Source of the DNA: Cyathus striatus
Taxonomy: Eukaryota; Basidiomycota; Agaricomycetes; Agaricales; Nidulariaceae
Direction of reading: 5' to 3'
Length of the DNA: 64,000 nt
NCBI GenBank assembly: GCA_025738555.1
Contig: JAOVFP010000016.1
Span: 2,418,001-2,482,000 of the forward strand
Numbering within the stretch: the stretch's first letter is position 1; every line of letters starts with the position of its first letter. Made by a program: the position numbers and the translations under genes. This document shows positions 1 through 12,177 of the stretch, in pieces. The notes under the pieces are model-generated. The model saw only the letters and a list, made by a program, of their open reading frames with translations, was not told the origin of the DNA and searched no databases.

Positions 1-791
1 CTGTTAAGAATTTCTTGAAGGAGCATCCTCCTCCATTTACGTCTACCCAGTTCAACAACAGCGGCACAGTATGTATTAGTTATATCTCCCTGTGAAAATA
101 GTAATGACCCATACTTTCAATAGGTCAGAGCCTTCCCAGATCTTTCGGCGAACGGGTAAGTGAAGATTACAAAACTGTGCGAGACGTAGTAACTAACTAG
201 TAACGTTACTAGGGCAAATTATGTCATTGGTAAAAACCTTATGAAAGACGGTTCATTGATGACTCTAACTGATTCCCCCTTAGGTATCGATGGAGAGTTT
301 AACCTCGTATTCGGAACATCAGCATCGTCTCCAGTAGTTGGCTCAATATTCACTGCAATTAATGATGCTCGCCTTGCCATCGGAAAGAAATCCATCGGCT
401 TCATTAATCCAGTGGTAAGTTAGTAGGTGAATGAACAATAGTGCGTTCTAATCTTCTACATAGATATACTCCCCGTTGTTCCAAGCTGCTTTCAACGATA
501 TCACGATGGGCGGAAATCAGGGATGTGGTAAGTTTATTTTTTATGCGTACCTGTTTACATTCCATATGCTAATCTGATTTCTAGGAACTCCTGGATTTAC
601 TGCGTACGTATGCATGGTCCTTTTTACTGACTTGGATTAACGAGACATTTATAATACAGCACTAAGGGTTGGGATCCTGTTACAGGTACGATAAACACCA
701 TTTTATTTCCAGTGAAATATTGACCTCGTTCACAGGCGTTGGTACACCAAATTTCGAGAAGCTTTTGGCTTTGTTCCTCCTCTTGCCTTGA
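1..791 (+). CDS. Sedolisin (S53) serine protease, C-terminal part; 5' end outside window
   Basis: This is the last part of a sedolisin/tripeptidyl-peptidase of family S53, an acid serine-carboxyl protease that fungi usually secrete. Translating short exons gives, in order, a segment ending in ...RAFPDLSANG (exon about 123-156), the catalytic-serine motif GTSASSP inside the exon at about 285-415, FINPV, a run starting YSPLFQAAFND, a GCGTPGFTA segment, KGWDPVTG and the end VGTPNFEKLLALF. GTSASSP with the following GxNPGCGTxGF..GWDPVTGxGTPNF block is the S53 signature, holding the nucleophilic Ser and the calcium-binding C-terminus. At least six exons are separated by introns of about 45-80 bases with GT..AG ends. 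The stop TGA is at 789-791. The catalytic Glu/Asp, propeptide and signal peptide would lie to the left of the window. Family assignment is secure; the exact exon borders are my reading. Confidence 0.88.
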
Positions 792-1340
792 GATTATCGG
801 GATTAAGGTTAACACTTCTTTCAAAAAGAATATAAATTTATTTATTGGTTCATTGTGGACTTGTATTTATAACTTTTGAATGGAGTAAGGTTGTTGTAGT
901 GAATATTCCGAATTCCCGATTCATGTAAGATGTCAACGAGACTCAAGTTATTTTTTTCGTGTTTGTGCCTTGTTCTTAGTGGCATTTAGTGTTGACCATT
1001 TCCGGTGACAGTAACTGAGAAACCAGTTACCTGGAAGTATACAGACCCATTTATATCGTAGATGAAGCTCTTCACCAAAATTTAGAATGTTTTAGTAGTA
1101 AAGCTACATTCAAGTTCGTTGTAGTAAGTATAGATTAAAGAAAAGGCTTTTTCTGATCGTAATTGCTAATTCTATATGATTGTTCTATTTTGAAACTTAT
1201 GGTTTCCGCTCTAATCGAAATGTTGGTACCGATACAAATGATAGAACGACTTGAAGTCTGTGCTCAGCCCCCAAATCCAAATCCTCGAGGTACACAGCCT
1301 GCGCGGACACCGTAGGGTTTCATAGTCCAGTAGAGTGGAT
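792..1340. other. Intergenic, AT-rich, no gene seen
   Basis: This stretch follows the protease stop codon. I see no frame with a recognisable protein and no RNA gene. It probably holds the 3' untranslated region and terminator of the protease. Confidence 0.5.
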
Positions 1341-1751
1341 TCATCTCACATCTAACGGGTGGTAACATAAGCAGCTTCTGGAAAGCATATCTCTGAGAGG
1401 AGGTAAACGGGCATTCGTCGATCCCCATAGATGTATTGAACGCGTTAAAATTGTCGGGTGCGCGTCCCGGCACGACATGTGGTTTGTGTTCTCTGTACCG
1501 TTTCCTTGGCGAACCTGCTCAGTACGTATAGGCGGAGGAATCCGATTCGGATTTGTACTTCAAGGAAGATGAAAGCGTGAGGGTCAGGCTGATAAGATAA
1601 CATACCTGAAGATAATTTTCTTTATCGCCGACCTTCGATAGAGGGTTGCTCCAGTGGCGTTACACGTGCGTTCAGAATCCATGGAAAAATAGAAATCGGC
1701 GGGTCGTCGATTCCTAATGGGCTCGTCAACGATGGCATGCTGTGCAGGCAT
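1341..1751 (-). CDS. Possible small two-exon gene, unknown function (120 aa)
   Basis: On the minus strand an ATG at 1751 opens an exon (1606-1751) beginning MPAQHAIVDEPIRN. It ends at a GTATGT donor. A 48-base intron (1558-1605) contains a CTGAC branch-point-like motif and ends in AAG. Exon 2 (1341-1557) stays open to a TGA at 1341-1343. Start, donor, branch site, acceptor and stop are all present, which is more than chance ORFs usually offer. The product is basic and soluble-looking, with no motif I recognise. A second overlapping minus-strand frame at 1264-1473 is also open, so this may instead be a decayed gene. Confidence is low; RNA-seq would decide. Confidence 0.3.
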
Positions 1752-4700
1752 ATCTTCTATGTTCCTTTCGCGTTCCTACGAGGTATTCGAGCCCTGTTGC
1801 TCCCTGCTTAATTTGTGCTTAATCCTTTCTTCGGCACCCACAGCAGAAGCTTGGCAAAGTAATATCAATGTTCAAGAAGTTCAAGGGCAGCCGTACCTCT
1901 AGGATCTTTCAGATTGCATAACTACTCATGTAATTACCTTTGGGAGTGTATTGAGCAGTAATACATGCTCTCGTTCATGTCACTTGCCAAGAGCAATATT
2001 TGTTCTATACGCGCGAAAGCTGTGCTAGTTTCCCAGGCGAAGTTTGAAGTCCTTCGATAATATTTCTCTATTTTGGAAATGCCAAGGATGTGAACCAATT
2101 TTAAACATTGAAGCTGAATGTGCGGTAGAGTGGTATGCTATCACATTCAAGGCAGTCATCTTGCGGGATATGTATTCTTTAAGCATGTGCTGAAAAATAC
2201 CAGTTATAGTCGAGAGCTTGTGAGTTTCCTAAAGTAGCGAATATATGTATGTCATATATTCTCTCCGAGACTTCATCTCACTCCACTAACCCACCGTTAT
2301 ACAGTATCTCTGCAATACCAATTTGTCTAGCTTAAAATAAGTATCCCGAACAGATGCTGAGCTACTTCACGTACTTATTGTGATCTTGGCTTGAGAATGA
2401 CCGGCGTATGCCTTGACATTCACTGGCATGGTCAATGTCGCGGTAGGGAACGCGTGCAACGCGAACCTTCTCGTTCACAATCCTCTATCCCCATTATACA
2501 TGCGTCCGGTTTATCGGTGCACGTCTCGAACAGAAGTTTCGGTGCCTTTGCAAACGCGAAGCACCTGCACGACAAAAAGTCCAAGTCAATGGCCCGGCAT
2601 TTAAATGGTTCACATACTAGGTATTCGCAAACGAAGTCTAAAGCCGCAGTTCATCTTCAATCACGAGCTTCTTGTTATTTCTTCTTGAGATGATTCTCGC
2701 ACTTGTCTCCACGTGGGGTTCCGCGAACGACGACAACGCATGCGCAATACGCATATGCCGCAGAAACTAGTGGTATTCTGCTTTGTATGGCTACGATATG
2801 TCTATGTAAACCGATGGTCGCATCCTCAAATGGCGGTGCAACGAGCGAGTGTCCTAGCATCTCCGGAAATGGACCACAGCTGACCATATGGTGTGAATAT
2901 AACTTGAACAAACCAACTTCCGAGAAGTAGGTCGCACGCATGATGGAAGCATCATAGATGCCTCACCATCAATTACACGCGCTATGTGAAACGAGCAGCC
3001 TATTTGTCATCTCAGCCTCCTATTACAAGATTCATTTACGGAGGTTATTGGAAGTGATGGAGTGGATCTTCACTTGCCACTGCCCAGGTGACGAGTATCC
3101 AGTTGTATTCAACGGAGAACGTGGGTAGAGAAGGCTAAATAAGCAAAACTTTGCGATGACGCTATGCGAACATTTTTATTTTGCAACTTACATGATCGCG
3201 AAGAATGAGAGGATATCAGTTATAATGGATATGAGTTTCTTGGTGATGAGAATTGAATCCGAAGACTTGGGCTATGCTTCGAATAACGTGGCTTTGGCGA
3301 CAACCGATCACAGTTAGAGAAGTCCACTACCTCTTTTACCTCAACAACTTGTGAATACCGCAGCGCTCTTCCTCGGCGGGCTTATTAGAACTCAAAAAGA
3401 TATTGGTACCAGCCTTCTTCATGTGTAGTTTATCTTAAGATGTGAAGAAATGCAAGTTCAACTCTATAGGATGGTGAAATTTCGGTGAAATAGAAAATTT
3501 ACATTCACTGCACCAGACCTTAGGTAAGAGAAAGAGAACAAGAACTTTGGAGTGGGTAGTAATACTTGTCCAAGCAATCTCAATGAAAGATAGACAAGGA
3601 AATTATGCCTTCTATCTGTACCACCGTCAGTTGGATTCCTAATAGCAAGTGCTAGAAAATTGGATTTTTTGTCAGTTCAAATTCAAAATATATAAGCATA
3701 TGCAGACGATTGTCTCGCAAATACCAAGAAGCTAAGGTGGAGTATACTTTTAGTATTCAATTGTAAGGATGTTCAGTGAATCATAAAAGAGTGCAGCGCA
3801 CTTTAAGTAAAATCAAGAAATCGGAAACGTCGTTAGAGTACTTAATTCGAACTACTTAAACAAACCAGCTCCACTCGGGTTCCGGCCGGCTTGGCTTGGT
3901 ATATTTCGGAATTTCCCGCCCGTTTGAGCTTCAACACTAGAAAGTACATGCTAATAATAAGTACAATTGAGCATTTCGCGCTACGTTTTTTGAGCGGCTT
4001 GATGGCAAGAAATCGAGGAAAAGAGTCTCAGGCTTCAAAGGATCTCTACCTCGCGCACTGCCTGTCCCCCTACCCTCAGTGCGCAGTGTTCAACATCTTC
4101 TAGTGCTGATCCTTTCCCCAGGAGATTCTAGATGGTATTTGGATAGCTATAGTTAAAGTCAAACAGTTTTGAATTATGTCTAGTGGAGGGGATTTCAATA
4201 CCTATATTTCCTCGATACTTTCAGGAAGCTCTTATGTTGTAGATATATGTGAGGTATATTATATTTCTTGTCACAAAGTTCGGCCTTTTCAACCCTTCCG
4301 CAATAATGCTAATTCGACGGGATTTGTGGTCGAGCTTTCGCGATTAGAAAGACGTTTCCGTAAATTACCAATATCGTTAGCACGTAAACCACATACTTTC
4401 CTACCATGGTCAAGAAAATTGAGAAGAATTTGTTGGGATCTTCACTTGCATTCTTGATGTAATCACGGAGAACAATCAGCACGGTTCTGAAGAGTATTAT
4501 TCGGAGGTTGACAGTAATAAACAGTGGGATAAGTACTCCAATAATGGTAAGCAGCTCATATCAGATAGCCAGCATGTTGAATTATCGGCGAATACTATTA
4601 AGAATAGCAAAATACATTGACAAGACTCGAATGCAGAAGTGCAGATCATAGCGATAGTAGCCTGTGGTAGACAAAGTGCCCAGAAACTTGTCAAGCGGGC

Positions 4701-7700
4701 TGCACGGGCCTCCATTTTTGCAACCTGTTGGAGAATAATCGCCAGCAGGGGGCTTTGAAATGCGTAATAGCAACATTGATCAGGTGTAGTGACTGCTGAA
4801 AGTTGGTTAAAATTATAGTGAACGCGACAGTAGCTAAATTGGCACGTTAGTACTAGTAGATAGGCACCGCGGCTCCGATGTATTTTTGGGTCTAAAAACG
4901 GCTAGTTAACAACATATCAGTTCAGATGAGGTGTGCAGAGAGCTCAGAAGCATTTGTATAGAGGGTCTAGCCTCAGGACCTTCAGGCAACGTTGTGTCAA
5001 TCCTTTGTCAAGGTCGACGTTGCTGAGAAAGAGGGTTACGTGGGTGCGGAGTCTGTATCATAAAGTCAGATTGAATCCCAGCCGTACACTTCCGATTCCA
5101 TCAGGGGATTTCTTCAGTGTTCTCACCTCGATTTTTTAATCACCGTATGAATTCTTATATATTCTGGAAATTTGATTGCACATACGCTGCCTCCTTTTGT
5201 CCGACAGCCCTCAGCCTCGATATTTCTACCTGTACGGCGCATAACACAACTATCCGGAGGTGGCGGATTCTCGTTGCCACTGTCTTTTACCAACGGTAAC
5301 ATAAGCCCAACATAAGCCTTCAATTTTGCTATTTGTTAGCTCCATAGATCCTCACGGTGAGTACGATTCTTACTCACTGGTATAATAGTATTCGGCATTT
5401 GAGAGCCACGTTTAAACTTGAAGGGGAAAGCGCTGATTGCTAAATATAACGGTGAATAGTAAGCACTTAATGGCTGTAAAAACCCCCTTGTCTGTTATCC
5501 CGGGCATTGTCGCATTATAACGTGCAAGGTATTGGCAAAACTATGTGTGGATGGACTATGAGTTGCTTTATGGTGTAAGATGCATTCATGAGGTGAGCGC
5601 TGTCTTTGAGCGGAGGGGAGTATACTTTTAAAAGCACATGGCTAGATCTCAAAGGGGAGTCAAAAGATTCGCAGATAGTACATCAGGGCCACCTTAATGT
5701 TATCACCGCACAATGATCCAGTATAACTGCAAAATGGGAACTAGTAACCTGCTGCCCTTGCCATGGCACCGACGACATATGTAAGCTTGATGTGGTGTCC
5801 CTATCTTCGTATTTTTATTCTCGTGTTCACGCCATCAGCCACTTACCAAATGCTTTTGTGTAACACCGACCTCTCTTTTAATCCGTAATCCGCACCTTGC
5901 CACCATCTCTTCTCCGTCTCGCCACTTCTAATGTACGTGATCCTCAAGGAAACGTGCACGAGTGTGAACCGAGGATCGTCGGGATGATATGCGTTTGCAG
6001 CTCTTCTGCATCGTCGCTGGCGGCTATTATTATAATTCACCGAATTCACCTTGTTTGTGTCTGATAACTGTGGTTCTCGCACTAAGTAGATGAACCCGTA
6101 GGAAAGCAATTATTCATATCAACGATGACAATCACCCGAGAGCGTTGGAGGTAAAGCTGAGCGGAATTATGGAGGAGTGCGATTGCTGCGCACATCTCAC
6201 TCCGCCTTGATGTCATCTCTATGAGAGGTAACGCTTCCTTCATTATACAGGTCCTCACTTGGATAGGAGGTTCCTGGGAACTGAAGCTGAAGCTCTGCAT
6301 TCTGCTGGGCGTTAGAATTTGTTTTGACGCCCATTCCTAAAACTCTTCGAATTCTTACTTCTTCGACATACATATTATTGCCCCCTTTGATCTATTCTTT
6401 TCATAGTACCTTCCTTCCTTCATGTCCTCGGATGATCCAAATAAACGAGATACAGTATATAAACGTGCCCACTGTGATATCATTATCATGACATAACAAA
6501 TCGTCGTACGTAGTTACGGTTTTCACTTGTGAATAACTACGTACTAATGGACTAACTTAACATGTGCAGAACACTCGAAGAAGATACTTTCTTGAGTCCA
6601 AACTCAATCTTGACTACTTGTTTGAACAGCTGACCATTTACGTGATAGAGGCGCCCGCTGCTAAGCTTATAGGACACTTCTCACTGGCGTACAGCACTGG
6701 CAGATGCGTAGCTGGTGACTGTAAACATATATTCTTCACTTTCCGCCGGGCAGCCGGTATCGAAACATATACGTATGTCTAAATTTAAGCTATGTCCTGG
6801 GAAAACTCATCAATCAGATAACTAAGACTCGCGACATGGAATTTTAATTACGAGCTCATTCATACATGTAGCGGAAGGTGAATGGTGACATGCCAGACAT
6901 ACTGTATGCTTGGACGTGAGAATTTGCCGAGCGAGAATACTAGCGGCAGACTGATTTTGAACGGCTACTTGACATTGCTGCCACCGTATCCTCACCGTGA
7001 ATGTGATCTTGAAGCACTTCACATTCAGGCCGATATGGAAATGTCAATGGATGTGACAAAAACGCAGTAGTACTAGAACAGTGCGTGCAGTGATAATGAG
7101 GAATTGAAGAAAGGAAGGACTTGAAGCGTAACAGCTGAATGGATTAAGTGAAATCTCGTAGTATGTATGTCATTATCGTTGTGAAAGGTACGCTGACATC
7201 CCGAAGACAGCGCTTCACGTCGTAGATGCCGTTGTTATTACAGACAAATAAAAATCAGCCACTTACAGTAAACGTGACGGTCTTAAAAAAATAATATCTA
7301 GTGCTCATATGTTATAAAATGCCATTTAACGTCTGCACTATAACTTGCCATTGTCAGTCATTTTTTATTCCGTCAGAACAGTAAGCATTATTAATTGCAA
7401 AATATGTTGTTTGACAGTCACTTCACTACAAGCGATTCGGTTTATTTGAAGGTGGTTCAGTATTTTAGTTCAAAATTTGAAATTCACAAAATTCAGGAAG
7501 TGTTTTGAATAAAACTAGTCAGCGCCGCTACGTATGTCCCTTCAAAGTGTATTTCAGACAAAAGGTTTTAACATTATCCTGTAGGCGTGTAATTTGGCAG
7601 CCTTCTCAGTGACGCTGTAATGGGTAAAGGTTCGACCCACCTCCTATCTTGTCCGGTGAGCGAGATCGAACGCCATCAGCATCCATCGTTAATTGCGACG

Positions 7701-9020
7701 AAGTGGCGGGGAGCTGAAATGAAATTAATTATGCACCCTTTTCTTAAACGTCCTTATTCACCACTACAAAACATAGATTCCGTCTCTGACCCTATAAGAT
7801 GATTATCTACCGTCACTGTAAATGGAAACGAAACGCGGGAGCAAGAAATTAAATTACGGACCAGTGATACGCTCTTCCCCTGTTTCCTTGTTGGCTCTGA
7901 TAGACTTGTTACCTTCAAATACAGATTCTGAGCGACCGAAAGGCGGATTATGATCGTCCTCGTAAAACTCGTAAGTATGTGGCAACAGAATGAAGTTGAA
8001 ATGAAATTAAGTGCCCTCTGACTCGGACTTACTAGGAATTACTCCTATGTAGTGCTTTAGGTAGCTTTAGGTACCATAGTATTTAAAGCATCTTGGAAAC
8101 GACTTCGAGATTGAAATTAAGACGTGATCGAGGATCGTCACGGATCCTTAGTTCCTCGGGTATAGTATTTGAAATTCAATCATAGATCTACCAAAGATTG
8201 CTAAAGGCATAATTGGTCAGCGAGGTTATTGATGTCATCCGTCCTACACAGTGAACGTCGAAACCACCGTTCAACAGCGTCCGTCCAACCTGCATGATTG
8301 CTTTAAATGTACATACCAACAGACAGTGAAATGTCATGTCCATCGTTTAGCGACATATTGAAGGGTAATGATATCATCAGCCTTCTTGGCGGAACAGTGC
8401 ACCCCGGGCCCCAGATTCGTTTCGCGAGCTCGACATTTCGATCGTGTTTCTTTGCTGGACTGCAGCCGCCTAATCATCTGATCGTGTCACTGTCACTGCG
8501 TCGCAAGAATAATTGCACAGCTCAACTGGCATAATTGGTGTCAGTGGCTAGCTGGTGTCTTGACGATGTGAGGCACCGTGTCGACAGTTGCAAGTGTAGC
8601 GAGCGACGAGTTTCACCACATAAAAAAAAGTACGACTTGACGATTACCTCTCATACCTCCTAAGCCGCTTGCTGCCCGTTTCAGGTATGTCGGGCCACGA
8701 ACTGCAACCCCTATAGAGCGGAGACGAAGAAGGTTGCGCAAATTTCATGCAGGGACTTGACAGGGCCTCTAAGATCGAAGAAAAAGCTGGCGGCCAATCC
8801 TTGATCTCTAATCTCCGAATAAAGCAGGTTAGAATACAAACGACGGAAGAAGACAATTCATCGTATGTTTTAATCCTCAACGGAGAATCTGACATTGAAA
8901 TAAGCTATATGAACCCAACTCCGAGGGTTCATGTACTCACGTAGCCCGTGATCCAACACACCCTCAACGTCAGTCCTCTACTTTCCGATCCGTACTCTCA
9001 CCTGGTATGGATATGTTAAA
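1752..9020. other. Gene-poor region, no supported gene
   Basis: About 7 kb of AT-rich DNA with frequent stops in all frames. Open frames of 60-100 codons occur on both strands (for example around 2391-2941, 4176-4457, 5843-6109 and 6564-6782). None contains a motif I recognise or a convincing chain of exons. No tRNA-like T-arm was found. The region may contain very old, unrecognisable transposon remains. Confidence 0.5.
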
Positions 9021-9374
9021 TTACCTACCGAGGCGGAAAACTTCCGGAGGTTCGTTTGTCTTAGACGGTCTTCCTAATTCTGTCAAAAAATAATCATGCT
9101 TCTCAAAACAGCTCCAATCGCGAATCCTGATGCTTGAGCCTTCACCACACACAAATACTCGTGCGGCTCCCATTGACACTTCTATTTCGGTTATGTTGCC
9201 ATTTATGATGTTCAAAAGTTCAGTTTCCGGTTTAGGGATGTCTTTCCTGCGCTGGAAGAGGACTATGTTCGGAGTGTGGGTAACAAATAACACGTGGAGC
9301 ACGGAGGTGTCATTGGACGGATTACCTTGTACTATGTACAGGTACTCTCCACTTGAACGTCTGGATATGAGCAA
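9021..9374 (-). CDS. Possible coding exon, unknown family
   Basis: This minus-strand frame stays open for 117 codons and reads like a folded protein: alternating hydrophobic strands such as EYLYIVQG, VLHVLFVTH and ARVFVCGEG separated by polar turns. It lacks an ATG at its upstream end, where a TGA lies just before. It ends close to a GTAGGT donor-like site near 9029-9034. Open frames continue on the same strand at 9381-9626 and 8644-8895, which suggests a decayed or multi-exon gene spanning about 8640-9630. I could not join the pieces in frame without uncertain splice sites. The family is unknown. Confidence 0.25.
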   Translation of the reverse strand: MLISRRSSGEYLYIVQGNPSNDTSVLHVLFVTHTPNIVLFQRRKDIPKPETELLNIINGNITEIEVSMGAARVFVCGEGSSIRIRDWSCFEKHDYFLTELGRPSKTNEPPEVFRLGR

Positions 9375-10019
9375 AAACCTTCACTTGACGGCCTGCCTCC
9401 CCGCTCCAGAGCGGTCTGTGTCGTACATACTTGGAAATTCTACATAACCAGAACGCAAGAGACGACATAACATTCCACGCAAGCTGTCATTATGCACAGG
9501 ATATGCGTCCAGAGTCGTCTCTGCCTTCCAAGTGTTCCATATGCCAAGGACATCCACATCCAAACTGTGGACCTGCGGATTTAACGATGCTTGAAATATG
9601 CATGTATGTAAACGCGAGTGCTGCAACGGAGGGGGGAAGCACTCAAATAGCGCAGCGCTGATGGTGGGGTTTTGATGTTCGGTGATAAGTACGCAGATGG
9701 ATATATTGGTGTGATATAATCGGTTTTGTTGATTATGTTAGAAGCTTACTTGAGGGTAAATTCGTTTGGTACCTTGTTGTGTTGTGTGCATGCCGGGTGC
9801 GGTGACGGTGACGGAATTGGGTGGGAAGTTTCGGAGTGGGTGATACATATGTATCGTCATACATGGATTTTTGAGGGTACCGGGCAAAAAGGTTTGCGTT
9901 TGCGCGCTTGTAGGCGGATGTAGGGGCAGGGCGTATGATGTGGGCGTTGAATGATGTGCCATGATGTGGTCTGGAAAGTAGCTGGTTCGCGCTGGATGGT
10001 GTCGATGCGCGTTTGCGCG

Positions 10020-10345
10020 GGTATAAGAGAACGTATTGCGCTGATAGCTCGAGTTGCAATGAATAGCTTTTACATTCTAGAGCTTGTCGTTCAGGTACTT
10101 TTGTATAATTGTACATATATGCATGGAGGGGTTGCGAAGGTAGAGAGAGCAATGTGGGAGATAGGGCGTGCGTTGCATTCTAGAGCTTGTCGGTTCAACA
10201 TTGTATAATATGCATGTGTGGACGTTGCGAAGGTAGAGAGAACATATTGCGCCCGCAGTTCGAGTATCACGGGAGGTTGGCATTCTAGAGTGATGACTGT
10301 GCATATGCAAAGTATGACGTTGCGAGGGTGGAGAAAAAACGTGAT
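10020..10345. repeat. Diverged tandem repeat, about 104 bp x 3
   Basis: The motif cattctagag recurs at 10073, 10176 and 10281, giving spacings of 103 and 105. Each copy continues into a gcatg-rich stretch and then ttgcgaaggtagagag (ttgcgagggtggag in the third). A related agagaac..attgcg box starts the copies. The copies differ by substitutions and small indels, so the array is old. No gene overlaps it convincingly. Confidence 0.7.
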
Positions 10346-12177
10346 ACTCGGCAAATGCGATGTGTCGGGATCGGGCAAGTCGAGTATCGACATTCACTTC
10401 TTCTCGCGTCGAAGATTTTTCATGCACGTAGCGATGAGCTTCGCTTGTCGTTACAGGCGACTCGACGCTCGTTGTGGTCTCATAGACGGTAGCAGTTGTC
10501 AGTAGGTAACCGCAGTGTTCCCGCAGTGTAACCGTAGGTACTCAAGAGCAGCGTATACATTGCACATGACTGTTTCACAGTGTGTGAGGTTGAAGCTTGT
10601 GAGAGCGAGGGTATTTGACGACGTTCGTAAGCGCTTAGGTATAGCTTGATCACGAGTAAGATGCAGCTCTGGTTGATAAGTCTATCCGAAGTGCATGCAT
10701 GAGCTTTTCGCGATTCCGAGAGAATAAGCCTGTTGGTGTCGGTATCTTCCAGCGAGAGGGGTAATGATAGCGATCGACGACAGGTTTGGACGGGGGAGAG
10801 GTAGGGAGAGGTACACCCTTTCAACCGCTTTCAGCCAGGCAACACTGATCACGATCGACTGTAGGCACGGAGAGGATGACGGGTGGTGGCACGGAGGTGC
10901 GGGTGATGCGTCGGATCGTTATGTTTTACGATGCTAGTTTTTGGGTGTGTGGGATAATTATAGTCGAGTACGAAATTGTTAGTAATAGTAAAAGTGTTGC
11001 AGAAGAGAGAGATCAGATGCCGAGGACAAAGCGGGCGTAGAGTGCTGGAAGGAAGGTACGGAGGCAGGAGCATTTTCGTGTCCGGGATGATAGCCTTTCC
11101 AGCTTGCTTTCAAACTTATCTTGGTGTAATTGAAGAGATATGAAGAGATGAATATGGAAAGTAGATGGTTTGTAGGCGCGCAAAGTTGATGTATATATGT
11201 GTATTAATTGATAATGAAAATGTCGCATGGAAGTAGAACCCGCTTCGAGTGGGCATGAAGAGGGAAATGATTTATCAATTTTGTGCATTCTTCGTCTTCG
11301 GCGGGGTTGGGGAAGAGACGATTAGACGTTTTGGGAAGTATGAATGGATGCATACGCCCACTGTAGAATACGGTACAAAACGTGGTATACGAGCACAATG
11401 AAATGGGCGGATTGCATTGTGCGGGAGAGGCAAGAATGGGAAGACCATGGCAACGACTGCAGATTGTGCGCTGTGCCGTACAATGAGCTCGAGGCTAAGG
11501 GTCGGGTCGGTATAGAGTAATGCGCAAGCGAAAGTCCGTATCAGCCGTGGTTTAGATGTTATGTAATCGGTCGGATGGCCGGATCGGTTCAGCCTCCTGG
11601 CTCGCATCTGTGACTAGCTTGGATTGCTAGCCTCGTGCCAGAGCGCGATTAACTGCGGTTCGGTTGGGTTTGCGAGCCTCGAGGCTCGCAATTGGCTGTG
11701 TGAGGGGAGGGTGGGAAAAGTGGGATCCTCGAGGCTGGCTATGGAAAATTTCTGGATTTTGAGGCGTGGTTCAGGGTGGGCGGGTGTACGGAGATAGGTG
11801 GTTGGGGATGGGGGGAGGGGAGAGGGAGAGGGCTTGAGCAAGCAAGCAAGACGCTAATTGGACATTGGGCGGACTGCCTGAAGGGAAGGGGGAGCAGAGG
11901 GGTTGCCATAGAAGACAGGCTCAGAGGGGGATTGAGTGTGGGGAGGACCGTGAGTGAGCAAGATGGATCCTGGATCTACGCCCGGGAGCAGGATCTAAGA
12001 TGAGATCTGGGGTTTATGTAAATGAACCATAAAATAATCAAAATAATAAATAAATATAATTTGTGATTGGAATGTATAGAAAGCACCCCGAATCGACTGG
12101 CAGAGAGCCATTTGCCCCCAGATCCCCCCGCTCCCTTAACATACCCCGCCCTCGTCATCCCCCGCATCCACAAGCTT
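10346..12177. other. Non-coding region upstream of the RRM-like gene
   Basis: The DNA is purine-rich on the plus strand, especially 11690-11960, with G-rich runs. The minus-strand open frames seen here are pyrimidine-biased complements without motifs. The last part, an A/T-rich stretch at about 12020-12065, immediately precedes the gene at 12178 and probably holds its promoter. Confidence 0.45.
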
